A stretch of 12,380 nucleotides of DNA from Sphingopyxis sp. (lineage in GTDB: Bacteria > Pseudomonadota > Alphaproteobacteria > Sphingomonadales > Sphingomonadaceae), in NCBI GenBank assembly GCA_026125835.1, contig JAHCKJ010000036.1:1-12380 (forward strand), written 5' to 3'. Made by a program: the position numbers and the translations under genes. Position 1 is the stretch's first letter; each line of letters opens with the position of its first letter. Below the pieces are notes generated by a model. That model saw only the letters and a program-made list of their open reading frames with translations, was not told the origin of the DNA and made no database searches. Of this stretch, positions 6,269-12,380 are shown piece after piece.

Positions 6269-6939
6269 TGGCTATGGCCTCGATCCTTCCCGCCGATCCG
6301 ACCCTCGACGAGATTCGCGCCGCGCTCGCGCCGCTGATCGCGCAATCGGCGGCGTTCGACGGCTTCAGCGCCGCTGCACTCGCCGACGCTGCACGCCGCG
6401 TCGCGGTCGATCCCGACGTCGCGCGCCTCGCCTTCCCGGGCGGCGGGCGCGACATGGTCGATGCCTGGTTCGCCGACATCGATGCGCGCATGGCGGCGAA
6501 GTGGCCCGCCGAAAAGCTGGCGGCGCTCAAGATCCGCGAGCGCATCACCACCCTCGTCGAAACCCGCATCGACCTTTTGGCGCCCGACCGCGAATCGCTG
6601 CGCCGTGCGCTCGCACTGCTGGCGCTGCCCACCAATGTGCCGTTCGCGACCAAGCTTGGCTGGCGCAGCGCCGATACGATGTGGCGGCTCGCGGGCGACA
6701 CCGCGACCGACTATAATCATTACAGCAAGCGCGCGATCCTCGGCGCCGTCTATGCGTCGGCGATGGCGGTGTTCCTGAACGACGAGAGCGACGGTTACGC
6801 CGACACCCGCGCCTTCCTCGCCCGCCGCATCGACCAGGTGATGCGCTTTGAAAGCTGGAAATACCGCCGCGCCGCGCGCAGCACCGAACGCCCCAGCCTC
6901 GCCCGCTTCGTCGGGCGGCTACGCTATCCGGGGCGCTAG
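6268..6939 (+). CDS. COQ9 family protein (ubiquinone biosynthesis)
   Basis: This 223-aa protein resembles mitochondrial COQ9, a lipid-binding TetR-fold protein that assists the hydroxylation steps of ubiquinone synthesis (through COQ7 in eukaryotes). The signature region GWRSADTMWRLAGD (131-144) followed by DYNHYSKRAILGAVY (148-162) is characteristic. The N-terminal half (DEIRAALAPLIAQSAAFDGFSAAALADAARR) corresponds to the TetR-like helical part, and AFPGG (55-59) is a family feature. The start ATG at 6268 overlaps the transporter stop; a second ATG two codons on (6274) is also possible. COQ9 in bacteria is largely limited to Alphaproteobacteria, which supports the taxonomic reading. No other ubiquinone genes are visible. 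Confidence 0.93.
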   Translation: MAMASILPADPTLDEIRAALAPLIAQSAAFDGFSAAALADAARRVAVDPDVARLAFPGGGRDMVDAWFADIDARMAAKWPAEKLAALKIRERITTLVETRIDLLAPDRESLRRALALLALPTNVPFATKLGWRSADTMWRLAGDTATDYNHYSKRAILGAVYASAMAVFLNDESDGYADTRAFLARRIDQVMRFESWKYRRAARSTERPSLARFVGRLRYPGR

Positions 6940-6972
6940 CGAGCCGCGATAAAGCACTGGCGCCCGACCGGT

Positions 6973-6991
6973 GTTATTGATAATCGCTCGC
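6973..6991. promoter_or_regulatory. Fur-like box overlapping a probable feoA -10 element
   Basis: The 19 bases from 6973 match the classical Fur box (three GATAAT-type hexamers) at 13 positions by my count, with a perfect central GATAAT at 6979-6984. The same hexamer is one base from the TATAAT -10 consensus and would start transcription within a few bases of the feoA ATG at 6994. No clear -35 box is seen. Ferrous iron transport is a standard Fur target, so iron repression of feoAB is expected. The match is observed; binding is inferred. Confidence 0.6.
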
Positions 6992-6993
6992 AA

Positions 6994-7245
6994 ATGAACC
7001 CCAGGCTCGATTCTGCGCCGCTCGGCGTCGCCGTCCGCATTTCCCGTATCGATTGGGACGCCATGTCGCAGGACGAGGGGCGGCGGCTGCGCGAATTCGG
7101 GTTGATGGAGGGGATCGAAATCACCCCGTTGCATCGCGGCAGCCTGTTTTCGCGCGATCCGCTGGCGCTGGCGGTCGGACGGATGCAGGTAATCATCCGC
7201 GCGCGGCAGGCGGCGATGATCGAAGTGGCGCCGACCGCGCCATGA
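6994..7245 (+). CDS. feoA: ferrous iron transport protein A
   Basis: This 83-aa cytoplasmic protein has an SH3-like FeoA domain. LREFGLMEGIEITPLHRG (32-49) and LALAVGRMQVIIRARQAAMIEV (58-79) match the usual LRELGL-PG-I--- and V-VRG-RLALR pattern. FeoA is thought to assist or regulate the FeoB iron channel. There is no ribosome binding site before the ATG, and the proposed promoter lies immediately upstream, so the message may be leaderless. Its stop overlaps the feoB start by four bases (ATGA), which signals tight coupling. The N-terminus (residues 1-15) is a little longer than the minimal domain. Confidence 0.93.
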   Translation: MNPRLDSAPLGVAVRISRIDWDAMSQDEGRRLREFGLMEGIEITPLHRGSLFSRDPLALAVGRMQVIIRARQAAMIEVAPTAP

Positions 7246-9107
7246 CCGCTGCCATCCCGACGATCGCGCTCGCCGGCAATCCCAATGCCGGCAAATCCAG
7301 CCTGTTCAACGCGCTGACCGGCGCGCGGCAAAAGATCGCCAATTATCCCGGCGTCACCGTCGAGCGCAAGGCCGGCCACGCCAGCTTTGCCGACGGGCGG
7401 CCGCTGGGGCTTATCGACCTGCCCGGCAGTTACAGCCTGACCCCCGCCAGCCCCGATGAAGCGGTGACACGCGACGTGCTGTTGGGTCAGCAGGCGGGCG
7501 AGCGGCGCCCCGACGCACTGGTCGTCGTCGTCGATGCCGCCAACCTCGACAATCACCTGTGCTTCGCGCTCGAACTGATTGCGCTCGGCCTGCCGACGGT
7601 GGTCGCGCTCAACATGCTCGACCTCGCGACACGCGACGGGCTGACCCTCGACCCCGCGATCCTGTCGCGCGAGCTCGGCGTGCCGGTGGTGCCGACCGTT
7701 GCGGTGCGCAAGCGCGGGCTGACCGACCTGCTCGCGGCAGTCGACGGCGCGATCCTGTCGCACCAGACGCAGGCGACGGCGCAATCCGCCCCGCCCCCCT
7801 CCGACGCCGCGCTGCACCAGCGCGCCAAGGCGATATCGCGCGCCGCGACCTTGTGCGAAACCCCGGTGCGCCGCTGGACCGGGCGCGTCGACAATGTCGT
7901 GCTTCATCCGGTCGGCGGCTTCATCCTTCTCGTCGCACTGATGTTCGTGATGTTCCAAGCGGTCTTTTCGTGGGCGACGCCTTTCGCCGACGCGCTCGAA
8001 GGCGGGATCGGCGTGATCCAGACATGGGTGGTCGATAGCTTCCCCGACAATTTCCTGCGCGGACTGGTGGTCGAGGGGCTGCTGGCAGGCGTCGGCGCGG
8101 TCGTCGTATTCCTGCCGCAGATCCTGATCCTCTTCCTCTTCATCCTGCTGCTCGAAGCGTCGGGCTATATGACACGCGCGGCGTTCCTGATGGACGGGCT
8201 GATGGGCAAGGTCGGCCTTTCGGGGCGCGGCTTCATCCCGCTCTTGTCGAGTTTCGCCTGTGCGGTCCCCGGCATCATGGCGACACGCGCTATCCCTGAC
8301 GAGAAGGACCGACTGACGACGATATTGATTGCGCCGCTGATGACCTGTTCAGCGCGCATGCCGGTCTATACGCTGATCATCGGCGCCTTCATCCCGGCGC
8401 AGAAGGTCGGAGGGACGCCAATCGGGCTACAGGGGCTTGTACTCTTCGGGCTGTTTCTCAGCGGTATCATCGGCGCGCTGCTCGTCGCGCTCGTCCTTCG
8501 CCGTTCGGTGACCAAGGGCAATGCGACGGGCTTTATGATGGAAATGCCGCGTTACCAATGGCCGCGGCCCGCGGACATCGCCATTGCACTATGGCAACGC
8601 GCGTGGATATTTCTGCGCCGCGCGGGTACAATCATCGCGGCGACGACGGTCATCCTGTGGCTTCTTCTGACTTTTCCGCAGGCGCCAGCGGGGCAGAGTC
8701 AGGTCGAATATAGCATTGGCGGCCGCATCGCGAGCGGGCTGGAGGTCGTCGTCGCGCCGATCGGCTTCAACCACGATATTGCGCTCGCTTTGATCCCCGC
8801 GATGGCGGCACGCGAGGTCGCGGTGTCCGCGATGGCGACCGCGAACGCGATTGACGCCGGTGACAACGAGGAAGCGATGGCCGAGCAGCTCAGCGACCGC
8901 ATCGCGGGCCGCTGGAGCATCGCCACTGCGCTCGCGTTCCTGGCGTGGTTCGTGTTCGCGCCGCAGTGTATTTCCACGATCGCGATTACCAAGCGCGAGA
9001 CCAACGGGTGGAAATGGCCGCTGTTCATGGTTGGCTATTTGTTCGCGCTCGCCTATGCCGCTGCTGGTATCACTTACTGGACAGCCGTTGCCTTTGGACT
9101 AGGCTGA
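7242..9107 (+). CDS. feoB: ferrous iron transport protein B (GTPase-permease)
   Basis: This 621-aa inner-membrane protein drives Fe(II) uptake. The N-terminal G domain has G1 GNPNAGKSS (12-20), a G2 threonine in YPGVTVE (35-41), G3 DLPG (59-62) and G4 NMLD (124-127). A helical spacer domain follows to about 210, then the membrane part with roughly ten or eleven helices. The two gate/core motifs contain the conserved cysteines: SFACAVPGIMATR (Cys340) and LMTCSARMPVY (Cys369). GTP binding is clear. The protein is shorter than E. coli FeoB (773 aa), as is usual in this class, and there is no FeoC. The start is the ATG overlapping the feoA stop. Confidence 0.97.
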   Translation: MTAAIPTIALAGNPNAGKSSLFNALTGARQKIANYPGVTVERKAGHASFADGRPLGLIDLPGSYSLTPASPDEAVTRDVLLGQQAGERRPDALVVVVDAANLDNHLCFALELIALGLPTVVALNMLDLATRDGLTLDPAILSRELGVPVVPTVAVRKRGLTDLLAAVDGAILSHQTQATAQSAPPPSDAALHQRAKAISRAATLCETPVRRWTGRVDNVVLHPVGGFILLVALMFVMFQAVFSWATPFADALEGGIGVIQTWVVDSFPDNFLRGLVVEGLLAGVGAVVVFLPQILILFLFILLLEASGYMTRAAFLMDGLMGKVGLSGRGFIPLLSSFACAVPGIMATRAIPDEKDRLTTILIAPLMTCSARMPVYTLIIGAFIPAQKVGGTPIGLQGLVLFGLFLSGIIGALLVALVLRRSVTKGNATGFMMEMPRYQWPRPADIAIALWQRAWIFLRRAGTIIAATTVILWLLLTFPQAPAGQSQVEYSIGGRIASGLEVVVAPIGFNHDIALALIPAMAAREVAVSAMATANAIDAGDNEEAMAEQLSDRIAGRWSIATALAFLAWFVFAPQCISTIAITKRETNGWKWPLFMVGYLFALAYAAAGITYWTAVAFGLG

Positions 9108-9138
9108 TCCTTCCAACATTTTTGCGGAGCGGAGCGGC

Positions 9139-9657
9139 ATGGCTGGCAGCGTCAACAAGGTAATTCTCATCGGCAACCTCGGCGCCGACCCCGAAATCAA
9201 GTCGTTCCAGAATGGCGGCAAGATCGCCAACATCCGCATCGCGACCAGCGAACAGTGGAAGGACCGCATGACCGGCGAGCGCAAGGAGCGCACCGAATGG
9301 CATAATGTCGTGATCAACGGCGACGGGCTGGTCGGGGTGGTCGAACGCTATCTGAAAAAGGGTTCGAAAGTTTATATCGAAGGGAGCCTGCGCACCCGCA
9401 AGTGGCAGGACCGCGACGGCAACGACCGCTACACGACCGAAGTCGTGATCGCCGGCATGGGCGGCAATCTCACGATGCTCGACGGCGCGCCCGGCGGCGG
9501 TGGCGGCGGTTCGCGCGGCGGTGGCGAGGATAGCTGGGGCGGCGGTGGCGGCTCCGGCGGCGGCTGGAACCAGGGCGGCGGTTCGGGTGGATCGTCCGGC
9601 AGCGGCGGCGGACGCCCGCCCTTCGACGACGATCTGGACGACGACGTCCCGTTCTGA
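9139..9657 (+). CDS. ssb: single-stranded DNA-binding protein
   Basis: This 172-aa protein coats single-stranded DNA in replication, repair and recombination. Residues 1-112 form the OB fold: MAGSVNKVILIGNLGADPEIK, then GGKIANIRIATSEQW, TEWHNVVI, YLKKGSKVYIEGSLRTRKW and TTEVVI. A glycine-rich linker (about 117-160) of GGG and GGS blocks is longer and purer in glycine than in E. coli Ssb. The C-terminal tip DDDVPF is the docking site for partner proteins. GGAG appears twice upstream (9126-9129 and 9131-9134), supporting the ATG. Only 31 bp separate it from feoB, so some readthrough is possible, but an own promoter within the end of feoB is likely. The usual uvrA neighbour is absent. Confidence 0.97.
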   Translation: MAGSVNKVILIGNLGADPEIKSFQNGGKIANIRIATSEQWKDRMTGERKERTEWHNVVINGDGLVGVVERYLKKGSKVYIEGSLRTRKWQDRDGNDRYTTEVVIAGMGGNLTMLDGAPGGGGGGSRGGGEDSWGGGGGSGGGWNQGGGSGGSSGSGGGRPPFDDDLDDDVPF

Positions 9658-9679
9658 GCTCTAAAACCCAACCCCGTTT

Positions 9680-9755
9680 GTGCTGAGCTTGTCGAAGCAC
9701 CGTCTTTTCTTGTGACGTCGCGGGATAGAAGAACGGCCCTTCGACAAGCTCAGGG
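9680..9755. repeat. inverted REP-type palindrome pair (CTGAGCTTGTCGAAG family)
   Basis: CTGAGCTTGTCGAAG at 9683-9697 recurs in perfect inverted form as CTTCGACAAGCTCAG at 9739-9753, with 41 bp between. Each copy has its own foot pairing: GTGCT with AGCAC (9680-9684 and 9696-9700), and CCCT with AGGG (9737-9740 and 9752-9755). From general knowledge, this CTTCGACAAGCTCAG motif is one of the most widespread intergenic repeats in sphingomonads and some other Proteobacteria. It lies between ssb and mmcB and probably acts as the ssb terminator or message stabiliser. Confidence 0.8.
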
Positions 9756-9776
9756 CGAACGGTATCGGGTGAGACC

Positions 9777-10268
9777 TTGGCTGGACCAGTCGACGCCAAC
9801 GCCGCAATGGGAATCACCGCCGCCGACGTCGCGCGCGGGGTGTGCCGCCTGTTCGCGCAGCAAGGGCTGGTGGCGATCCCCGAGGTGCCGCTGCCCAACG
9901 GGCGGCGCACCGACCTGACCGCGATCGACGCCAAGGGCCAGATCACGATCGTCGAGATCAAGGTCAGCCGTGCCGACCTCCACGGCGACGGCAAATGGCC
10001 CGACTATTGCGACTGGTGCGACCGCTTTTACTGGGCGCTGGCGTCGGGGCTCGACCCCGCAATCCTCGACACCGCGGACTATCGCCCGGAAACCTCCGGC
10101 CTGATCATCGCCGACCGCTACGGCGCCGCCGTGGTGCGCGACGCGGCAAGCTGCAACCTCGCCCCGGCGCGGCGCAAGGCCGAACTGCTGCGCATCGGCA
10201 GGCTCGCGATGCGCCGGTCGATGGTGGCGATGGACCCCGAAATCGCGGCGGGCTGGGTCGAAGGCTGA
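9777..10268 (+). CDS. mmcB: MmcB family DNA repair protein (PD-(D/E)XK nuclease fold)
   Basis: The protein has 163 aa from a TTG start at 9777 or 153 aa from the ATG at 9807. It matches MmcB, a Caulobacter protein needed for tolerance of mitomycin C and tied to the ImuABC mutagenesis pathway; related sequences carry a restriction-endonuclease fold. RGVCRLF (20-26) opens the domain. The putative active site is Asp46 in GRRTDL, then Glu60 and Lys62 in IVEIKVSRADL, followed by KWPDYCDWCDRFYWA (73-87). Neither start has a good ribosome binding site: GGGTGAG lies close before the TTG, and nothing lies before the ATG. I saw no alphaproteobacterial SOS box upstream. It stands between ssb and a repeat element, convergent with ribE. 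Confidence 0.88.
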   Translation: MAGPVDANAAMGITAADVARGVCRLFAQQGLVAIPEVPLPNGRRTDLTAIDAKGQITIVEIKVSRADLHGDGKWPDYCDWCDRFYWALASGLDPAILDTADYRPETSGLIIADRYGAAVVRDAASCNLAPARRKAELLRIGRLAMRRSMVAMDPEIAAGWVEG

Positions 10269-10294
10269 TACCGCTAGCGTCGGTGCGGGAAAAT

Positions 10295-10473
10295 TGTCTC
10301 ACGCAAAGGCACAAAGATGGCGGCCTTCTCGAACACCGCGGCGCGCAAATTGCGCGAAGCGCCATTTTGATGGCCGCCTGCAGCAACAGGCGACGGCTGC
10401 GGAAAATCATGCCATCTTTGTGTCTATGTGTGAGATTCTTCTTCTTTGCGCCTTCGCGCCTTTGCGTGAGACA
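10295..10473. repeat. 179-bp element with 16-bp terminal inverted repeats and internal hairpins (MITE-like)
   Basis: TGTCTCACGCAAAGGC at 10295-10310 matches the inverted copy GCCTTTGCGTGAGACA at 10458-10473 exactly. A second, internal inverted copy at 10412-10435 pairs with 10297-10320 at 21 of 24 positions. Between them lie a 7-bp palindrome CGCGCAA-A-TTGCGCG (10342-10356), GCCAT-TTTG-ATGGC (10361-10374) and CGCCTG-CAGCAA-CAGGCG (10375-10392). The element has no coding capacity and fills most of the gap between the convergent genes mmcB and ribE. I see no clear target-site duplication. CTTTGCGTGAGA-type repeats occur in many genomes to my knowledge. It may also end transcription on both strands. 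Confidence 0.65.
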
Positions 10474-10499
10474 TTCTCGTAACCGGCGTCGAAGGCCGA

Positions 10500-11114
10500 C
10501 TAACCCCGCGCCTGCATCCGCGCGAGATAGCGCGCCAGAATGTCGATCTCCAGATTGACCGGCCGCCCCGCTGCCGCTTCGTCCAGCGTCGTCATCGCCT
10601 GTGTGTGCGGAATGATGTTCAGCGTGAAATGCGCGCTGCCGTCGGGCTGGTCGCTGACGTCGTTGACGGTCAGCGACACGCCGTCAACGGTGATAGAACC
10701 CTTGGGCGCGATATGCGGGGCGAGCGACGCAGGGGCTGCGACGGTGACCTTCACGCTGTCGCCGACGGGCACGACCGACACGATCGATCCCACCGCATCG
10801 ACATGCCCGGTGACGATATGCCCGCCCAGTTCGTCGCCGACCTTGAGCGCGCGTTCGAGGTTCAGGCGGCGACCCGCGTCCCACATCCCCGGCGCGGTGC
10901 GCGCGAGCGTTTCGGCGCTGGCGTCGATCGCGAACCAGTCGCCGTCCGCGTCGCGGCCTTTATCGACGACGGTCAGACACGCCCCCGAACAGGCGATCGA
11001 CGCGCCGAGGTCGATGGTGCCGGTGTCATACGCCGTGGCGATGACCAGCCGCGTGTCGCCGCGATCCTCGCGCGAACGAACGGTGCCGATGTCGGTGATG
11101 ATGCCGGTGAACAT
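10500..11114 (-). CDS. ribE: riboflavin synthase (alpha subunit type)
   Basis: This 204-aa protein dismutates two molecules of lumazine into riboflavin and the pyrimidine precursor, the last step of the pathway. It starts with the invariant MFTGII. It is a tandem duplication of one barrel fold: the first has GASIACSGACLTVV (37-50), AETLARTAPG (67-76) and NLERALKVGDELGGHIVTGH (85-104); the second has KGSITVDGVSLTV (138-150) and IPHTQAMTTL (168-177). Length is normal for the family. It lies nine bases after ribD and shares its transcript; AAGGA at 11131-11127, inside the end of ribD, is a likely though distant ribosome binding site. Note that ribE here means riboflavin synthase (ribC in some older schemes). 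Confidence 0.97.
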   Translation of the reverse strand: MFTGIITDIGTVRSREDRGDTRLVIATAYDTGTIDLGASIACSGACLTVVDKGRDADGDWFAIDASAETLARTAPGMWDAGRRLNLERALKVGDELGGHIVTGHVDAVGSIVSVVPVGDSVKVTVAAPASLAPHIAPKGSITVDGVSLTVNDVSDQPDGSAHFTLNIIPHTQAMTTLDEAAAGRPVNLEIDILARYLARMQARG

Positions 11115-11123
11115 GGGGCGCGC

Positions 11124-12098
11124 TTATCCTTCTCTGACCCGCTCGTAAACGTCGAGCCGGTCGCTGCCAAGCAGGCGGCTGTCGGCGAGCCGCCAGCGGC
11201 CATGGGCGTCGGCCAGACCGGTCAGGCCGATGTCGCCGAGCGCGGGCTTGCCGCCCCCGATCAGGATCGGCGCGCGGTAGAGCAGCAGGCGATCGACGCG
11301 GTCGGCGGCGAGGAAAGCCGAGGCTGCCCCGGCACCGCCCTCGACCAGCACCGAATCGATGCCGTCGATCGCCTCGGGCGAGCCGACCGCGCTCCAGCCA
11401 GGTGGAGCAATCCCCCGCGTCAGCAGCAGCCTTTTCGGGCTGCGCGCTTCCAGTCCGGGCAGCCGGACATCGAGTTTCGGATCGTCGACCGCGAGCGTTC
11501 CGCGCCCGACGAGTATCGCCTGATGCCGCGCGCGCTCGAGGTGGCCGTGCGCGCGGGCGTGCTCCCCCGTGACCCAGCGGCTCGATCCATCCCGCATCGC
11601 GATGCACCCGTCGAGCGACGTTGCGAGCTTGAGCGTGACATAGGGCCGCGCTGCCGTCTGGCGTGTCCACCACGGCGCCATCGCGGCGCGCGCTTCGGTG
11701 GGCAGGACGCCGGTGACGACCTCGATCCCCGCACCCCGCAAGCGTGCGATTCCCCGGCCATCGGTGCGCGGGTCGGGATCCTGCGCCGCGACGACGACGC
11801 GCGCGACCCCCGCCCCAATCAGCGCGTCGGTACAGCACGGGCCGCGCGGACTGGCGTGGGCGCAGGGTTCCAGGCTGGCATAGACCGTGGCACCGCGCGC
11901 TGCGTCGCCTGCGGCGGCGAGTGCCATCGCCTCGGCGTGCGGACGCCCGCCTGCTTGCGTCCATCCCCGCCCATGGATCTTCCCGTCGTTGACGATCAGG
12001 CAACCGACGTTGGGATTGGGCGCCGACACCGGACGGCCCCGCTGCGACAAGGCAATGGCGACCGCCATCCAGTCGGCATCGGCGGGTGACTGCTTCAT
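11124..12098 (-). CDS. ribD: bifunctional pyrimidine deaminase/reductase RibD
   Basis: This 324-aa protein carries out the second and third steps of riboflavin synthesis. The N-terminal deaminase (about 8-145) has APNPNVGCLIV (26-36), the catalytic HAE (54-56) and EPCAHASPRGPCC (77-89). His54, Cys79 and Cys88 are the expected zinc ligands, with the same nine-residue cysteine spacing as E. coli RibD. The C-terminal reductase (about 152-324) begins RPYVTLKLATSLDG and contains WVTGE, ILVGRGTLAVDDPKLDVR and SVLVEGGA (the NADPH-binding region). Both domains look complete. It starts four bases after an uncharacterised gene and precedes ribE, so all three probably form one operon. There is no strong ribosome binding site before the ATG and no FMN riboswitch in the visible upstream DNA. 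Confidence 0.96.
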   Translation of the reverse strand: MKQSPADADWMAVAIALSQRGRPVSAPNPNVGCLIVNDGKIHGRGWTQAGGRPHAEAMALAAAGDAARGATVYASLEPCAHASPRGPCCTDALIGAGVARVVVAAQDPDPRTDGRGIARLRGAGIEVVTGVLPTEARAAMAPWWTRQTAARPYVTLKLATSLDGCIAMRDGSSRWVTGEHARAHGHLERARHQAILVGRGTLAVDDPKLDVRLPGLEARSPKRLLLTRGIAPPGWSAVGSPEAIDGIDSVLVEGGAGAASAFLAADRVDRLLLYRAPILIGGGKPALGDIGLTGLADAHGRWRLADSRLLGSDRLDVYERVREG

Positions 12099-12102
12099 GC
12101 GT

Positions 12103-12380
12103 TCAATCGGCCGCCGGTGATTGCGGCCCGCGCGCCGCGCGCTCGGCGAGGGTGGAGCGTGCTACAGGAGCGGGCTTTTTCTGCTTCGCCGCCGCCGCCG
12201 CTTCCTCGCCCAAAGTTTCGCGGGTCACCTTGTCGGCTTCGGCCGAATCATAGGCGACCCCCATCATGTCGGCGAGGCGCTGATATTCCGCGCGTTTCTC
12301 GGCGTTGCGGCGCGTCGTTTCCTTCGCGCGCGCGACCCAGTCGGCGCGAATCTCGTCGGCGCTGCGGTCCTGTTTCCAGT
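12103..12380 (-). CDS. hypothetical charged protein, partial (N-terminus outside window)
   Basis: The minus strand is open from the window edge to a TGA at 12105-12103, giving the last 91 residues of a protein. The visible part is very polar and probably helical: SADEIRADWVARAKETTRRN, then EKRAEYQRLADMMGVAYDS, an alanine run, a Lys-rich patch and a disordered tail ending in SPAAD. Codon use favours G or C in third positions, as in real genes of this window. I do not recognise the family. The stop is four bases from the ribD start, so it is probably the upstream gene of the ribD-ribE operon. Confidence 0.75.
   Translation of the reverse strand, partial: WKQDRSADEIRADWVARAKETTRRNAEKRAEYQRLADMMGVAYDSAEADKVTRETLGEEAAAAAKQKKPAPVARSTLAERAARGPQSPAAD

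Noticed and set aside
9497..9625. GGC/GGT-rich tract in ssb as a tandem repeat or frameshift hotspot
   Set aside because: It encodes the normal glycine-rich Ssb linker in frame and ends in the correct acidic tip, so no defect is indicated.
9731..9776. LexA (SOS) box upstream of mmcB
   Set aside because: GAAC occurs at 9731 and 9757, but no second half-site follows at the seven-base spacing of alphaproteobacterial SOS boxes.
10605..12089. A 494-codon open frame on the plus strand opposite ribE and ribD
   Set aside because: Antisense shadow of two intact riboflavin enzymes; no motif and composition typical of high-GC antisense frames.

Overview
The window is GC-rich DNA with dense, mostly overlapping or closely spaced genes. 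The gene set points to an alphaproteobacterium, most likely Sphingomonadales (Sphingopyxis- or Sphingomonas-like): a COQ9 homologue, an MmcB-type DNA repair nuclease, a SCO copper chaperone, an RibB with a degenerate RibA tail, and intergenic repeats of the kinds common in sphingomonad genomes. The genus is my inference from protein style, not from a search.

Layout. 1-945 (minus): a SCO-type lipoprotein overlaps the start of a YcgN-type cysteine-cluster gene that runs off the window. 1030-1647 (plus): a secreted ankyrin-repeat protein. 1705-4058 (plus): a riboflavin operon with an HTH-RibB-RibA* fusion, ribH, and a proline-rich membrane protein that overlaps ribH. 4158-5243 (minus): an Old Yellow Enzyme. 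5357-6939 (plus): an EamA transporter overlapping a COQ9-family gene. 6994-9107 (plus): feoA-feoB behind a Fur-like box. 9139-9657 (plus): ssb. 9777-10268 (plus): mmcB. 10500-12380 (minus): a partial hypothetical gene, ribD and ribE. Three intergenic gaps hold inverted-repeat elements (4058-4152, 9680-9755, 10295-10473).

Four steps of riboflavin synthesis are encoded at two sites about 7 kb apart: RibD (deaminase/reductase), RibB (dihydroxybutanone phosphate), RibH (lumazine) and RibE (riboflavin). The first enzyme, GTP cyclohydrolase II, is missing: the RibA-like part of the fusion has lost its zinc cysteines and its GTP-site arginine motif. I see no FMN riboswitch before either cluster. Instead, RibB carries an N-terminal helix-turn-helix domain, and the 57-bp gap before its start codon is an AT-rich island with three helically phased ATGTGA half-sites, two of which form a perfect 16-bp palindrome inside a possible promoter. 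The most interesting proposal here is that this RibB is a DNA-binding enzyme that regulates its own operon.

The remainder looks like housekeeping: ferrous iron uptake under Fur, ubiquinone synthesis, cytochrome oxidase copper delivery and DNA metabolism. No tRNA, rRNA, CRISPR array, intact insertion sequence or prophage was seen.
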